The notes beneath the pieces were generated by a model, which was given only the letters and a program-made list of their open reading frames with translations, searched no databases and had not been told where the DNA came from. A stretch of DNA of 64,000 bases from Mycobacterium noviomagense (lineage in GTDB: Bacteria > Actinomycetota > Actinomycetes > Mycobacteriales > Mycobacteriaceae): the NCBI RefSeq assembly GCF_010731635.1, contig NZ_AP022583.1:1178001-1242000 (forward strand), read 5' to 3'. Shown here piece after piece: positions 27,226 through 34,295 of the stretch. A program made the translations under genes and the position numbers. Each line of letters begins with the position of its first letter. The stretch's first letter is position 1.

Positions 27226-28664
27226 ACAGGGTCTGCCACCTGGGCGGGCACGTCGGTGATTCGCGGCAGGCTGACATGGAAGCAGCAGCCCTGCCCCGGC
27301 GCTGTGGTCACGGTGACCTTGCCACCGTGGGCGTACACCAGCGAGTCGACGATCGATAGCCCGAGCCCGGTGCCGCCGCTGCTTCGAGTTCGAGACGAGT
27401 CGGTGCGATAGAAGCGCTCGAACACCCGCAGCGCATCCTGCTGGCTCATGCCGGGCCCCTTGTCGGCGACTTCGAGCACAGCGTTGTCTCCGTCTGTGCC
27501 GACCCGCACGGTGATGTCGGCGGTTTCCGGGGTGTGCTGCAGCGCGTTGGTCACCAGGTTGCTCAGCACCTGGCGCAGGCGCGCCTCATCGCCGAGCACT
27601 TCCGGTGTGCCAGGACCGTCGAGCACTTCCATGGCGATCCGGCGCTTGGGGGCGATCGACTGCGCGTCGTGCACGGCGTCGCTGGCCAGGGCAAGCAGGT
27701 CCACCCGGCGCCGTTCGAGCGGGCGTTGCGCATCCAGGCGCGCCAATAGCAGCAGATCCTCCACCAACAGGCCCATCCGGCGTGACTCGCTTTCGATCCG
27801 CGACATCAGCATCTCGACGTCGCGGGCGGCGCCCTGGCGATACAGCTCCGCGAAGCCGCGGATGGTGGTCAGCGGCGTGCGCAGTTCGTGGCTGGCGTCG
27901 GTGATGAAGCGTCGCATCCGGTCTTCGGACGTGCGGGCCTTTTCCGCCGAGGACTCGGAGGAGGCCACTGCCTGTTGAATTTGCGCGAGCATCCCGTTGA
28001 GCGCCAACGAAAGTCGGCCCACTTCGGTTCGCGGATCGCGTTCGGGCACACGGCGATCCAGCTGCCCGGCGGCGATCGCCGCGGCGGTTCGTTCCACTTC
28101 CAGTAGCGGCCGCAAGCTGCGGTGCACCACCGCGTAGCCGGCGATGCCGAGGACCAGCAGCACGGCCGCCCCGATGCCGACCTGCAGCCAGATCAGCGCG
28201 CGCAACGTGTGCTGCACATCGGAGAGGTCGAAGGCGACCGTGATCAAGCGGCCTTGCGGACCGCGCACCGACACCGCCCGCCACTGGACGTTGGAACCGT
28301 TGACGGAGCCCACCGTTACCGGCTCAGGCCCGACGTCGTCGTCGGCAGGCAGCGCAGGCTCGGCGTGGGAGTCGTTGATGGCCTGCCAACTGCGGCCGTC
28401 TCGGGCTAACACGCGGACGTAGAACTTCGACGGCGGGCGGTCGGCGTTGGGCCCCTCATAGGGCAACTGCGAAATCCGTCGGGGAGCCTGCACCCAGCTA
28501 CGCGACGCGTCGAGCAAAGTCTGGTCGGCCCGGTTGAGCAGGCTGTGCCGCAAGATCGAGGTGACCGCGACCCCCGAAACCGCCAGCCCACACGCCACCA
28601 GCACAAGGGTGGCGGCCACCAGGCCGACCCTCAGCGGCAGTCCTCGTCGGTGAAATCTGCCCAT
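27222..28664 (-). CDS. phoR: Sensor histidine kinase PhoR
   Basis: A 480-residue membrane sensor kinase. TM1 is at about residues 12-34, the periplasmic sensor at 36-155 and TM2 at about 157-180. HAMP follows, then the dimerisation/H box with phospho-acceptor His259 ([12 protein letters not shown]), the same number as I recall for M. tuberculosis PhoR. ATP-binding N ([10 protein letters not shown]), G1 (ADKGPGM) and G2 ([10 protein letters not shown]) boxes follow. It signals to PhoP, whose gene lies 54 bp upstream on the same strand. In M. tuberculosis this pair controls complex lipids, ESX-1 output and pH response. Confidence 0.98.
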   Translation of the reverse strand: MGRFHRRGLPLRVGLVAATLVLVACGLAVSGVAVTSILRHSLLNRADQTLLDASRSWVQAPRRISQLPYEGPNADRPPSKFYVRVLARDGRSWQAINDSHAEPALPADDDVGPEPVTVGSVNGSNVQWRAVSVRGPQGRLITVAFDLSDVQHTLRALIWLQVGIGAAVLLVLGIAGYAVVHRSLRPLLEVERTAAAIAAGQLDRRVPERDPRTEVGRLSLALNGMLAQIQQAVASSESSAEKARTSEDRMRRFITDASHELRTPLTTIRGFAELYRQGAARDVEMLMSRIESESRRMGLLVEDLLLLARLDAQRPLERRRVDLLALASDAVHDAQSIAPKRRIAMEVLDGPGTPEVLGDEARLRQVLSNLVTNALQHTPETADITVRVGTDGDNAVLEVADKGPGMSQQDALRVFERFYRTDSSRTRSSGGTGLGLSIVDSLVYAHGGKVTVTTAPGQGCCFHVSLPRITDVPAQVADPV

Positions 28665-28718
28665 CCCCGTATTCTTCGCCTCCCGCGCACTAGTCAGCCG
28701 CGAGAGTCGGCCCCATCC

Positions 28719-29438
28719 TTATCGGGGCTCCCGCAGCACATATCCCACCCCGCGAAGGGTATGGAGTAGCCGCTTTTCGCCGGTGTCGATCTTGCGGCGC
28801 AGATAGGAAACGTAGGACTCGACGACGTTGACGTCACCGCCGAAGTCGTAGCGCCAGACGTGGTCGAGGATTTTCGGTTTGCTCAACACTGTGCCGGCGT
28901 TGATCACGAAGTACCGCAGCAGGGTGAACTCGGTGGGAGACAACGACACCGGTTCGCCGGCCTTCCACACTTCGCGGGTGTCCTCGTCGAGTTCGATGTC
29001 GGCGAACTTCAGACGAGAGGTGCGCGGCTGGGTAGTTCCTTTGCCGGCGCGGCGCAAGATCACCCGCAGCCGCGCCACCACCTCTTCCAGGCTGAACGGC
29101 TTGGTGACGTAGTCGTCGCCGCCCAGGGTCAGGCCGGCGATCTTGTCCTGCAGCGAGTCGCGTGCGGTCAAAAACAGCGCCGGCGCGTCGATGCCGTCGG
29201 CGCGCAACCGTCGCAGCACCCCGAAGCCGTCCATTCCGGGCATCATCACGTCGAGGATCACCGCGTCGGGACGGACTTCGCGGGCGCGGTCGAGGGCCGC
29301 CGGGCCGTTGGTGGCGGTGTGGACCTCGAAGCCTTGGAACTTCAGGCTCACCGAGAGAAGTTCGACGATGTTGTCCTCGTCGTCGACGACAAGGACGCGT
29401 GCTTCCGGTGTGGTTTCCTGTGCGGCGCCCGATACCAT
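28719..29438 (-). CDS. phoP: Response regulator PhoP
   Basis: A 239-residue OmpR/PhoB-type regulator: receiver domain with DD at 19-20, phosphoacceptor Asp63 in VILDVMMPGMD, switch T in LFLTARD and K in VTKPFS. The winged-helix DNA-binding domain is PVSLSPTEFTLLRYFV through HTLRGVGYVLREPR. The C-terminal half appears almost identical to M. tuberculosis PhoP. The N-terminus is shorter by about eight residues because ATG at 29438 is taken as start; a longer in-frame start is possible. A PhoP direct repeat at 29483-29500 indicates autoregulation. Confidence 0.98.
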   Translation of the reverse strand: MVSGAAQETTPEARVLVVDDEDNIVELLSVSLKFQGFEVHTATNGPAALDRAREVRPDAVILDVMMPGMDGFGVLRRLRADGIDAPALFLTARDSLQDKIAGLTLGGDDYVTKPFSLEEVVARLRVILRRAGKGTTQPRTSRLKFADIELDEDTREVWKAGEPVSLSPTEFTLLRYFVINAGTVLSKPKILDHVWRYDFGGDVNVVESYVSYLRRKIDTGEKRLLHTLRGVGYVLREPR

Positions 29439-29482
29439 GCCCTCAATTCCTTCGTACTTGATTGAGCTTAACCTCCAAACAA

Positions 29483-29500
29483 ACTGTGTACTTGCTGTGA
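29483..29500 (-). promoter_or_regulatory. PhoP-box direct repeat upstream of phoP
   Basis: On the minus strand TCACAGC-AAGT-ACACAGT gives two 7-bp repeats with a 4-bp spacer, the known PhoP binding layout. The site lies 45-62 nt before the phoP start and about 70 bp before the divergent repeat-protein gene, so it may affect both. Confidence 0.7.
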
Positions 29501-29567
29501 GTTTGGTGCCAGCGAGTTGTTTTGCTGGTGCCCACCGCCGGGGATGCTGCGCGAATACACTCAGGGG

Positions 29568-30320
29568 ATGAACCTCGGCAAAAGCCTGGCCACACTCGCC
29601 ACGGCACCGGCGCGAATCGGGTTGGCAGCGGCCGACGCCAGCCTCGACATAGCGGCCACAGGTGTCGGCCTGGCCAAACGAGTCATAGGCGAGGCCGGGG
29701 GGCAGCCAGCTTCGGTGGCCCACATGCTCGGTATCGACGACGCGATCCTGCGCGCCAACCGGATGGCCAGGTTGCTCGACGACGACGCCCCGCTTGGGCG
29801 GGCGTTGGCGCCTGACGGGCCGGTCGAGCGGCTATTGCGTCCCGGAGGTGTAGTCGACAGATTGACCGCGCCTGACGGTTTGCTTGACCGCTTGACGGCC
29901 GAGGGCGGTGCTTTGGAGCGCGCGCTGCAGCCGGGTGGGCTGGTCGATCAGCTGCTCGCCGACGACGGGCTGGTCGAGAGGTTACTGGGCGAGGACGGGG
30001 TGGCCGAGCGGTTGCTGGGTGAGGACGGGGTGGTCGACCGGCTGCTTGCCGAGGGCGGTGTCGTTGACAAGCTGACCGCCAAGCATGGACCACTCGAGCA
30101 GCTCGCCGACGTTGCCGACACGCTCAGCCGGCTGGCGCCGGGGATGGAGGCACTGGAACCGGCCATCGCCACCCTGCAGGACGCCGTCATCTCGCTGACC
30201 ATGGTGGTCAACCCGCTGAGCAATATCGCCGAGCGCATCCCGTTTCCCGGACGCCGGCCGACGCGCCGCTCGGCACCGCAGACCGTCCGTTCGCGGCGGA
30301 TCATCGAGCACGACGAGTAA
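29568..30320 (+). CDS. Decapeptide-repeat protein beside phoP, function unknown
   Basis: A 250-residue protein in the place of Rv0756c. After an N-terminal segment (LGKSLATLATAPARIGLAAADASLD) come about eleven tandem 10-residue units between residues 75 and 185, such as DGPVERLLRP, GGVVDRLTAP, EGGALERALQ, DDGLVERLLG and EDGVVDRLLA. The pattern is [D/G]G-hh-[D/E]-R-L. The repeat would give an amphipathic helical or solenoid surface with alternating acidic and Leu faces. A basic tail follows (GRRPTRRSAPQTVRSRR). No signal peptide or clear membrane helix is seen. It is divergent from phoP and shares its promoter region. Confidence 0.85.
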   Translation: MNLGKSLATLATAPARIGLAAADASLDIAATGVGLAKRVIGEAGGQPASVAHMLGIDDAILRANRMARLLDDDAPLGRALAPDGPVERLLRPGGVVDRLTAPDGLLDRLTAEGGALERALQPGGLVDQLLADDGLVERLLGEDGVAERLLGEDGVVDRLLAEGGVVDKLTAKHGPLEQLADVADTLSRLAPGMEALEPAIATLQDAVISLTMVVNPLSNIAERIPFPGRRPTRRSAPQTVRSRRIIEHDE

Positions 30321-30471
30321 GCCGCTACGCTAGCTGTCGTCGGTAAAGCGACCTGTTGCTGTTTGGCATGCTTTGCTGCACAAACTTTTGGCCGACGGCC
30401 GCCGGAATCGACTCCGAACCCGAGACAGGTCGTTGACACAAGACGACGCTATCGGTGAGTGCCGACAGGAA

Positions 30472-30547
30472 TGGAGCCGCGTGAGAGACTCGAACTCTCG
30501 ACATTCGCCTTACAAGGGCGATGCTCTACCAACTGAGCTAACGCGGC
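30472..30547 (-). tRNA. tRNA-Thr (anticodon TGT)
   Basis: The minus strand folds as a complete cloverleaf. The acceptor GCCGCGT pairs with ACGCGGC, the D-arm is AGCTCAGTTGGTAGAGC, the anticodon stem is TCGCC/GGCGA with loop CTTGTAA (anticodon TGT, reading ACA), and the T-arm contains GTTCGAGTC. CCA is encoded at the 3' end (30472-30474). The 3' end faces phoP and the 5' end faces the AT-rich accessory patch. Confidence 0.97.
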
Positions 30548-31055
30548 CTAGGCCGGCTCGATGAGCCGTGACGATTCTACGACGGGGTGATGCGGCGCCG
30601 GAGATGCGCGCCGACTCGAGCCGTCGCAGGTGCGAGCCGGCGCCGTCGGTGTCCGGTCAGCCGGAAGCAGAAGGCACCTTGGTAAGCGAGCGGTCGTCAG
30701 TCAAGAGGTGCAGCCCATCCGGCGGATAATCGGAATGCATTGCGCCGGTGCCGAACACACGTCGAATCGGCTGTGCTGGCCACAATTGGCGACATTCTCC
30801 GCGACGGGTCCAGATCGGACTCGAACAGTCGGCGCCAGTGTTATCGCGGCGCTTCGTGTACCCCAGTGTGCACCACCTGCGAATTGGGCTAGCTGAGATC
30901 GCCAGCGAGGGGGCGGCGGCCGACCCAACGTTGTACTCTCAGATCTCCCGCCAGTAGGCAGCGGACTTGGCTAGGGTAATTCGTGACTGCGCTGTCAGAC
31001 ATGTTTCGACCTACGGTTCGAATGATTGATGGCATTCGTGTTGTCGGGAAATAAG
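30548..31055. other. Gene-poor flank of the accessory patch
   Basis: No convincing gene is seen in these 508 bp. Short frames exist, for example one ending in IGLAEIASEGAAADPTLY near 30940, but they lack ribosome sites and recognisable domains. The composition shifts gradually from GC-rich to AT-rich. A stretch at 30811-30819 (GACTCGAAC) matches the T-arm of the neighbouring tRNA and could be a scar. It is probably decayed DNA plus the 3' flank of the HEPN gene. Confidence 0.5.
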
Positions 31056-31607
31056 CTATCGCTCCGCAGCGCAAGCGCTGAAAGTCGCTTCCAAGCGCCG
31101 CACGAATACGCAGGCGCTGTGATACTGGGAAAGAACGTCAAGTGCGGACTTATCCATTGCGGCGGCGGCATAATCCCCATGGACCAGGCTATTCCGCGCA
31201 TTTCCTAGATCCAAGAAATCTCTAATCGACTGCCTAAGTTCGGGATCAGCGTCAACTATCTCTTTCATACGTTTTTTGAAGTTTTCGCCGAACAGACTGA
31301 AGAATTGGTTGGCATTCTTGCCATCCCATTGAAAAAATGTATGATACTGTCGCTCAATCGCTTTGTTACGCAGGAAGTTCACAACTTCCTCGGAATCGCC
31401 AGCGGTTTTCCTTACAAAAGCGATGACGGCGGCCTTTATTTGCTCTTCAAGATTACTGGCAGCCGCGAGCAGCATGACTTTCGGAAAAGTCGATTCGAGA
31501 GTCGTTGAATACGATAGCTCTCCTGCGTTCTGCAAATGCGCAACTATGGCTGCGTGATCGTCGAAAACTGCCTGGACGATGTCGGGATCCGGCGCGCAAG
31601 CGGTCAC
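31056..31607 (-). CDS. HEPN-domain putative ribonuclease (partner of DUF262 protein)
   Basis: A 183-residue all-helical protein with the HEPN signature Rx4H: Arg138-Asn-Ser-Leu-Val-His143 in GNARNSLVHG. HEPN proteins of this size (RiboL-PSP-HEPN or MAE_28990-like groups) are RNases used in toxin-antitoxin, abortive infection and restriction systems, and some are known to sit beside DUF262 genes. The GTG start at 31607 overlaps the stop of the DUF262 gene (GTGA), so translation is coupled. Codon use is AT-rich compared with the whole window, indicating transfer. The motif call is strong; the exact family and target are unknown. Confidence 0.78.
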   Translation of the reverse strand: MTACAPDPDIVQAVFDDHAAIVAHLQNAGELSYSTTLESTFPKVMLLAAASNLEEQIKAAVIAFVRKTAGDSEEVVNFLRNKAIERQYHTFFQWDGKNANQFFSLFGENFKKRMKEIVDADPELRQSIRDFLDLGNARNSLVHGDYAAAAMDKSALDVLSQYHSACVFVRRLEATFSACAAER

Positions 31608-32785
31608 GATGTCAGGGTCCCGTAAGCAGCGCGGTACCTTCCTTTCACATTTTCGGTGTCCGTGGTCCGCTCCTGCGAGTGCCTTATATAGTCCTGGCTT
31701 TCGCGAATCGCCATTATTGCGTCGGCGTCGAGCCGTGTGAGCTTGCCCGCCGCCCGGGCGCGTACAGCGGCCGCGAAAACTGACTCAAACAAATTCACTA
31801 GAAACTTTTGTTGTCTCGTGAGCCAGACGCTCCGCGGTACAGTGCTTACTTCGGATAGAAACCAGTCGAGATTTTCCCAGAACTCAGCGATTCCTTCGGG
31901 TTTCTCTTGCTGAGCAGCTTTCGAGAATCGGTTGAGAAACTTCACCATCGAAGGGGCGTACGTGTCGACATTCCGCGCCATCGCGAAAGCGCGGAGCATC
32001 ACTTCTATATCCCGCATGTGCAAGTCGGGATGTTCTTGACCAATCAATTCGCGCCACCGACGGTCCATATTCCATTGGTACAAGCTGTCATAAAATTTGG
32101 AGTGGAACAGGCTGGATCGTATTTCTTGTGGGGTGAGGTTGACACCGCCGGTATTCAAGCGGTTAAACATTTCGTAGATCGAAGATGCATCGCCACTGGG
32201 TCGCAATTGCTTCACTATCATGTTTCGGATAGTGCGCATTTCAAATTGCATCTTGTAATCGCCAAGCGTCTGGTAGTTTAGCCGACTGAATTTATTCACG
32301 ACGCCTTGACCACTCTCTGGCAGTTGTAGATTGAAGGGCTCGAAATATGCGTCGTCGTGCAAAATATTGTCGGGAATTTCACCGTATTGATCGAAGACAG
32401 CCCGAAGCTCAGAACGTTTATCCCGCCGCGGAAATCGTCCAGACATAAAGTAATAGACAGTCATTAACCGTTGTTGGCCATCTATTACAAGGAATTTGTT
32501 CCGATCCTCCTCATAGAGGAAGACTTGGGGTACCGGCAGGCCAATAATTAGCGATTCGATCAGCCTTGATGCGCGCTTCTTATCCCAAACATAGTTACGT
32601 TGAAAACCGGGAATAATCACTGAGCCGGATTTGACGAAATTATAAATGGTAAGGACATTGAAATCATTGGGGGACGTCGTCAGGTCATACTCGTCTATTT
32701 GCGCGTCTTCGGAGTCAGCGTCTATTTGACGCCACTCTTCCTTCATCGCACCGGAACCGTTCGAGTGATCCAGAGCTTCCACCAC
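31604..32785 (-). CDS. DUF262 (ParB/Srx-fold) protein, stand-alone
   Basis: A 393-residue protein with a full DUF262 domain: FQRNYVW (61-67), SLIIGLPVPQVFL, VIDGQQRLMTV (100-110) and FNRLNTGGVNLTPQEIR (207-223). In GmrSD/SspE-type restriction enzymes this domain uses NTP and senses modified DNA or drives nicking, followed by a DUF1524 HNH nuclease. Here no HNH motif follows; the rest (residues about 230-393) is helical. The next gene supplies a HEPN RNase instead. The GTG start at 32785 follows GGAGAGGGGA. Composition is strongly AT-rich for this genome. A role in phage defence is inferred from family and context. Confidence 0.88.
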   Translation of the reverse strand: MVEALDHSNGSGAMKEEWRQIDADSEDAQIDEYDLTTSPNDFNVLTIYNFVKSGSVIIPGFQRNYVWDKKRASRLIESLIIGLPVPQVFLYEEDRNKFLVIDGQQRLMTVYYFMSGRFPRRDKRSELRAVFDQYGEIPDNILHDDAYFEPFNLQLPESGQGVVNKFSRLNYQTLGDYKMQFEMRTIRNMIVKQLRPSGDASSIYEMFNRLNTGGVNLTPQEIRSSLFHSKFYDSLYQWNMDRRWRELIGQEHPDLHMRDIEVMLRAFAMARNVDTYAPSMVKFLNRFSKAAQQEKPEGIAEFWENLDWFLSEVSTVPRSVWLTRQQKFLVNLFESVFAAAVRARAAGKLTRLDADAIMAIRESQDYIRHSQERTTDTENVKGRYRAAYGTLTS

Positions 32786-33179
32786 GATCTTTGTCCCCTC
32801 TCCCTGCAGAAAGATCCTCCCAGAGAAAAGCTAGCGCACCGTCGCATGGACACTGGTTGCCCGTGCCTTCGACCTCGTCGAGCGCAGGCCCGGCGCTCCT
32901 TCCGCCAAGCACGGGAACCAGACACAACCCTGTGGTGCGGCTTTCCGCTGAAAGACATCCCGCCAGAGCGATTGTCAGCCATTCCCGACGAGTATCGGTA
33001 CAGGCCAACCGTCGAGTACCCCGTCCGCGAAGCGCGCCGGCACTCAAGACGAGCGCCTCGTCAATGAGCCTCTCCGCGATGCAGATCCATTCTGAGCCAC
33101 CTGCTTAACAGAAATCGAGGCGACTTTTGGATCGAGACGCTTTGGAAGCGCCCCGTCCGCAGATTTACCGACCCGACGG
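32786..33179. other. Intergenic right flank of the accessory patch
   Basis: These 394 bp contain overlapping short frames on both strands, none with a credible start or domain. The left part should hold the promoter of the DUF262 gene; a TAnnnT-like TAGCTT occurs on its strand near 32830. GC content rises back to the genome norm toward 32850, marking the patch boundary. The right part is the 3' flank of the WhiB gene. Confidence 0.5.
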
Positions 33180-33506
33180 CTACGCACTCCGGTCTTTGCG
33201 CTGGGCACCGAAGTAGTCGGCCCACGAGACCACCTCCGGGTGCTGCTTGAGCAGCGAGCGGCGCTGACGCTCGGTCAGCCCGCCCCAGACACCGAACTCG
33301 ATCCGGTTGTCCAGCGCCTCGGCGGCGCACTGGAGGTTCACCGGACACTGACGGCAGATCACCGCGGCTTTGCGCTGAGCAGCACCGCGCACGAACAACT
33401 CGTCGGGGTCGCTGAAACGGCAGCGGGCCCTGGACACCCAGGCAGTTCGAGGTTCAGCCTCCGAGTCGTGGATCAAGGTGCGAGCCGGGCGCTCCGGTGC
33501 GTACAT
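33180..33506 (-). CDS. WhiB-family iron-sulfur regulator, WhiB4-like
   Basis: A 108-residue WhiB protein. Four cysteines ligate a 4Fe-4S cluster: SRARCRF, VICRQCPV and LQCAAEA. They are followed by the sigma-binding GVWGG turn and the helix TERQRRSLLKQHPEVVSWADYF. DPDELFVRGAAQRKAAVICRQC is nearly that of WhiB4, a redox regulator. Its neighbours differ from those of the standard whiB4, so it may be a paralogue. The ATG at 33506 is chosen because it overlaps the TGA of the upstream gene (ATGA); a start 15 codons earlier is possible. Confidence 0.92.
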   Translation of the reverse strand: MYAPERPARTLIHDSEAEPRTAWVSRARCRFSDPDELFVRGAAQRKAAVICRQCPVNLQCAAEALDNRIEFGVWGGLTERQRRSLLKQHPEVVSWADYFGAQRKDRSA

Positions 33507-33868
33507 CACGACGCCGCTTTCGCGTACAGCTGGGCGACCAGACTCACCCATTGCCTGGCTTCTTTCCGGCTACCCAACGGAAGAGGGTCGGGACAAAAGG
33601 CAATCCCGGCGGCGGCGGCCAGCAATGGGGTCACATAGAGCAACCAATACGGCCGCTCAGGTGGTTGAAACGCCCCTGCGATCTCCACATCCGACACGTC
33701 AACGGCACTTATCCGCGGATGGCCCGGACCGTCCTCATCCTCGACGATCGAGTAGCTGTGGTTCATTGCGCCTGACGTAAGGCAATCGACGGTCGCCACT
33801 AATTGGGTCGGGATTTCCTGTGTCGACAGCCCCGCGGTCGGATCGGAGGGCTGTTGTAGTAAGACCAT
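33506..33868 (-). CDS. Small membrane-anchored protein coupled to whiB
   Basis: A 120-residue protein of unknown function. A single membrane segment WLLYVTPLLAAAAGIAF lies near residues 80-97, preceded by a soluble part (TVDCLTSGAMNHSYSIVEDEDGPGHPRI). The ATG at 33868 (MVLLQQPSD) follows an excellent AGGGGAGGAGCG ribosome site. Its stop overlaps the whiB start, so the two products are made together. A role as a membrane partner or sensor for the WhiB protein is speculation from context. A copy of a 21-bp element lies about 80 bp upstream. Confidence 0.72.
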   Translation of the reverse strand: MVLLQQPSDPTAGLSTQEIPTQLVATVDCLTSGAMNHSYSIVEDEDGPGHPRISAVDVSDVEIAGAFQPPERPYWLLYVTPLLAAAAGIAFCPDPLPLGSRKEARQWVSLVAQLYAKAAS

Positions 33869-33946
33869 CGCTCCTCCCCTGTCGCTAACCATTACGGTCG
33901 CTTTCGTTTACTTGTCCGACCTAGTTTTTCAAGTTGCGGTTACTGA

Positions 33947-33968
33947 GGAATCGGGGGTTTCCCTAAGG
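33947..33968 (-). promoter_or_regulatory. Shared element copy 2, upstream of the membrane protein-whiB operon
   Basis: On the coding strand CCTTAGGGAAACCCCCGATTCC, with half-sites GGGA/CCCC. It matches the element at 34318-34338 in 19 of 21 bases. It lies about 80 bp upstream of the operon start, the normal place for an activator site. It may be bound by the adjacent LuxR-type regulator. Confidence 0.55.
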
Positions 33969-33982
33969 GTTGGCCCCGGCTC

Positions 33983-34285
33983 TCAATCCCGCGCAAGCCG
34001 CATGATGTGAGCCGCCACGTCGGAGCTAAGCCGTTCGAGGGGAATACCAGCGCGCCGGCAAACCTGGACGACAATGTCTGGCGACGGTGCAGCAAAGACG
34101 CCGTAGATGACCTCGTCGGTAGGCACCGCCAGTGTCACAAGCAATTCCACCAGCGAGCCCTCCACACGCATGGTGGCTGCGACGGCATCGAGTTTGGCGA
34201 CAGTGTCGTCCAGCGGATGATGGGTGACCTCCGGCCGATACCACTCCGCGAGATAACACGCGACCGGCGGCGCTGCGCTGCCCAC
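33983..34285 (-). CDS. DUF4242-like small ferredoxin-fold protein
   Basis: A 100-residue protein: CYLAEWYRPEVTHHPLDDTVAKLDAVAATMRVEGSLVELLVTLAVPTDEVIYGVFAAPSPDIVVQVCRRAG in overlapping segments. Order and spacing recall DUF4242 or SCO4226-like small alpha/beta proteins, some of which bind nickel. Similar proteins are common beside mycobacterial LuxR and WhiB genes as I recall. GTG at 34285 is 10 nt after the LuxR-type stop, so read-through is likely, and a candidate operator lies 33 nt upstream inside the LuxR gene. Confidence 0.72.
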   Translation of the reverse strand: MGSAAPPVACYLAEWYRPEVTHHPLDDTVAKLDAVAATMRVEGSLVELLVTLAVPTDEVIYGVFAAPSPDIVVQVCRRAGIPLERLSSDVAAHIMRLARD

Positions 34286-34295
34286 CCAGCGGACA

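Noticed and set aside
29961..30080. DNA-level tandem repeat in the phoP-adjacent gene as a VNTR or CRISPR-like array
   Set aside because: The 30-bp periodicity reflects the decapeptide coding repeat; units diverge and have no spacer-repeat structure.
30811..30819. GACTCGAAC copy of the tRNA T-arm as an attachment-site scar
   Set aside because: Only nine bases match tRNA-Thr and the pattern is common to many tRNAs, so chance cannot be excluded.
30744..30957. Possible remnant gene or integrase piece ending in IGLAEIASEGAAADPTLY
   Set aside because: No start, domain or frame continuity could be found; too short to assign.
32699..33067. Plus-strand 122-residue frame over the DUF262 start
   Set aside because: It begins antisense inside the DUF262 gene, has a Pro/Arg-rich low-complexity product and no ribosome site.
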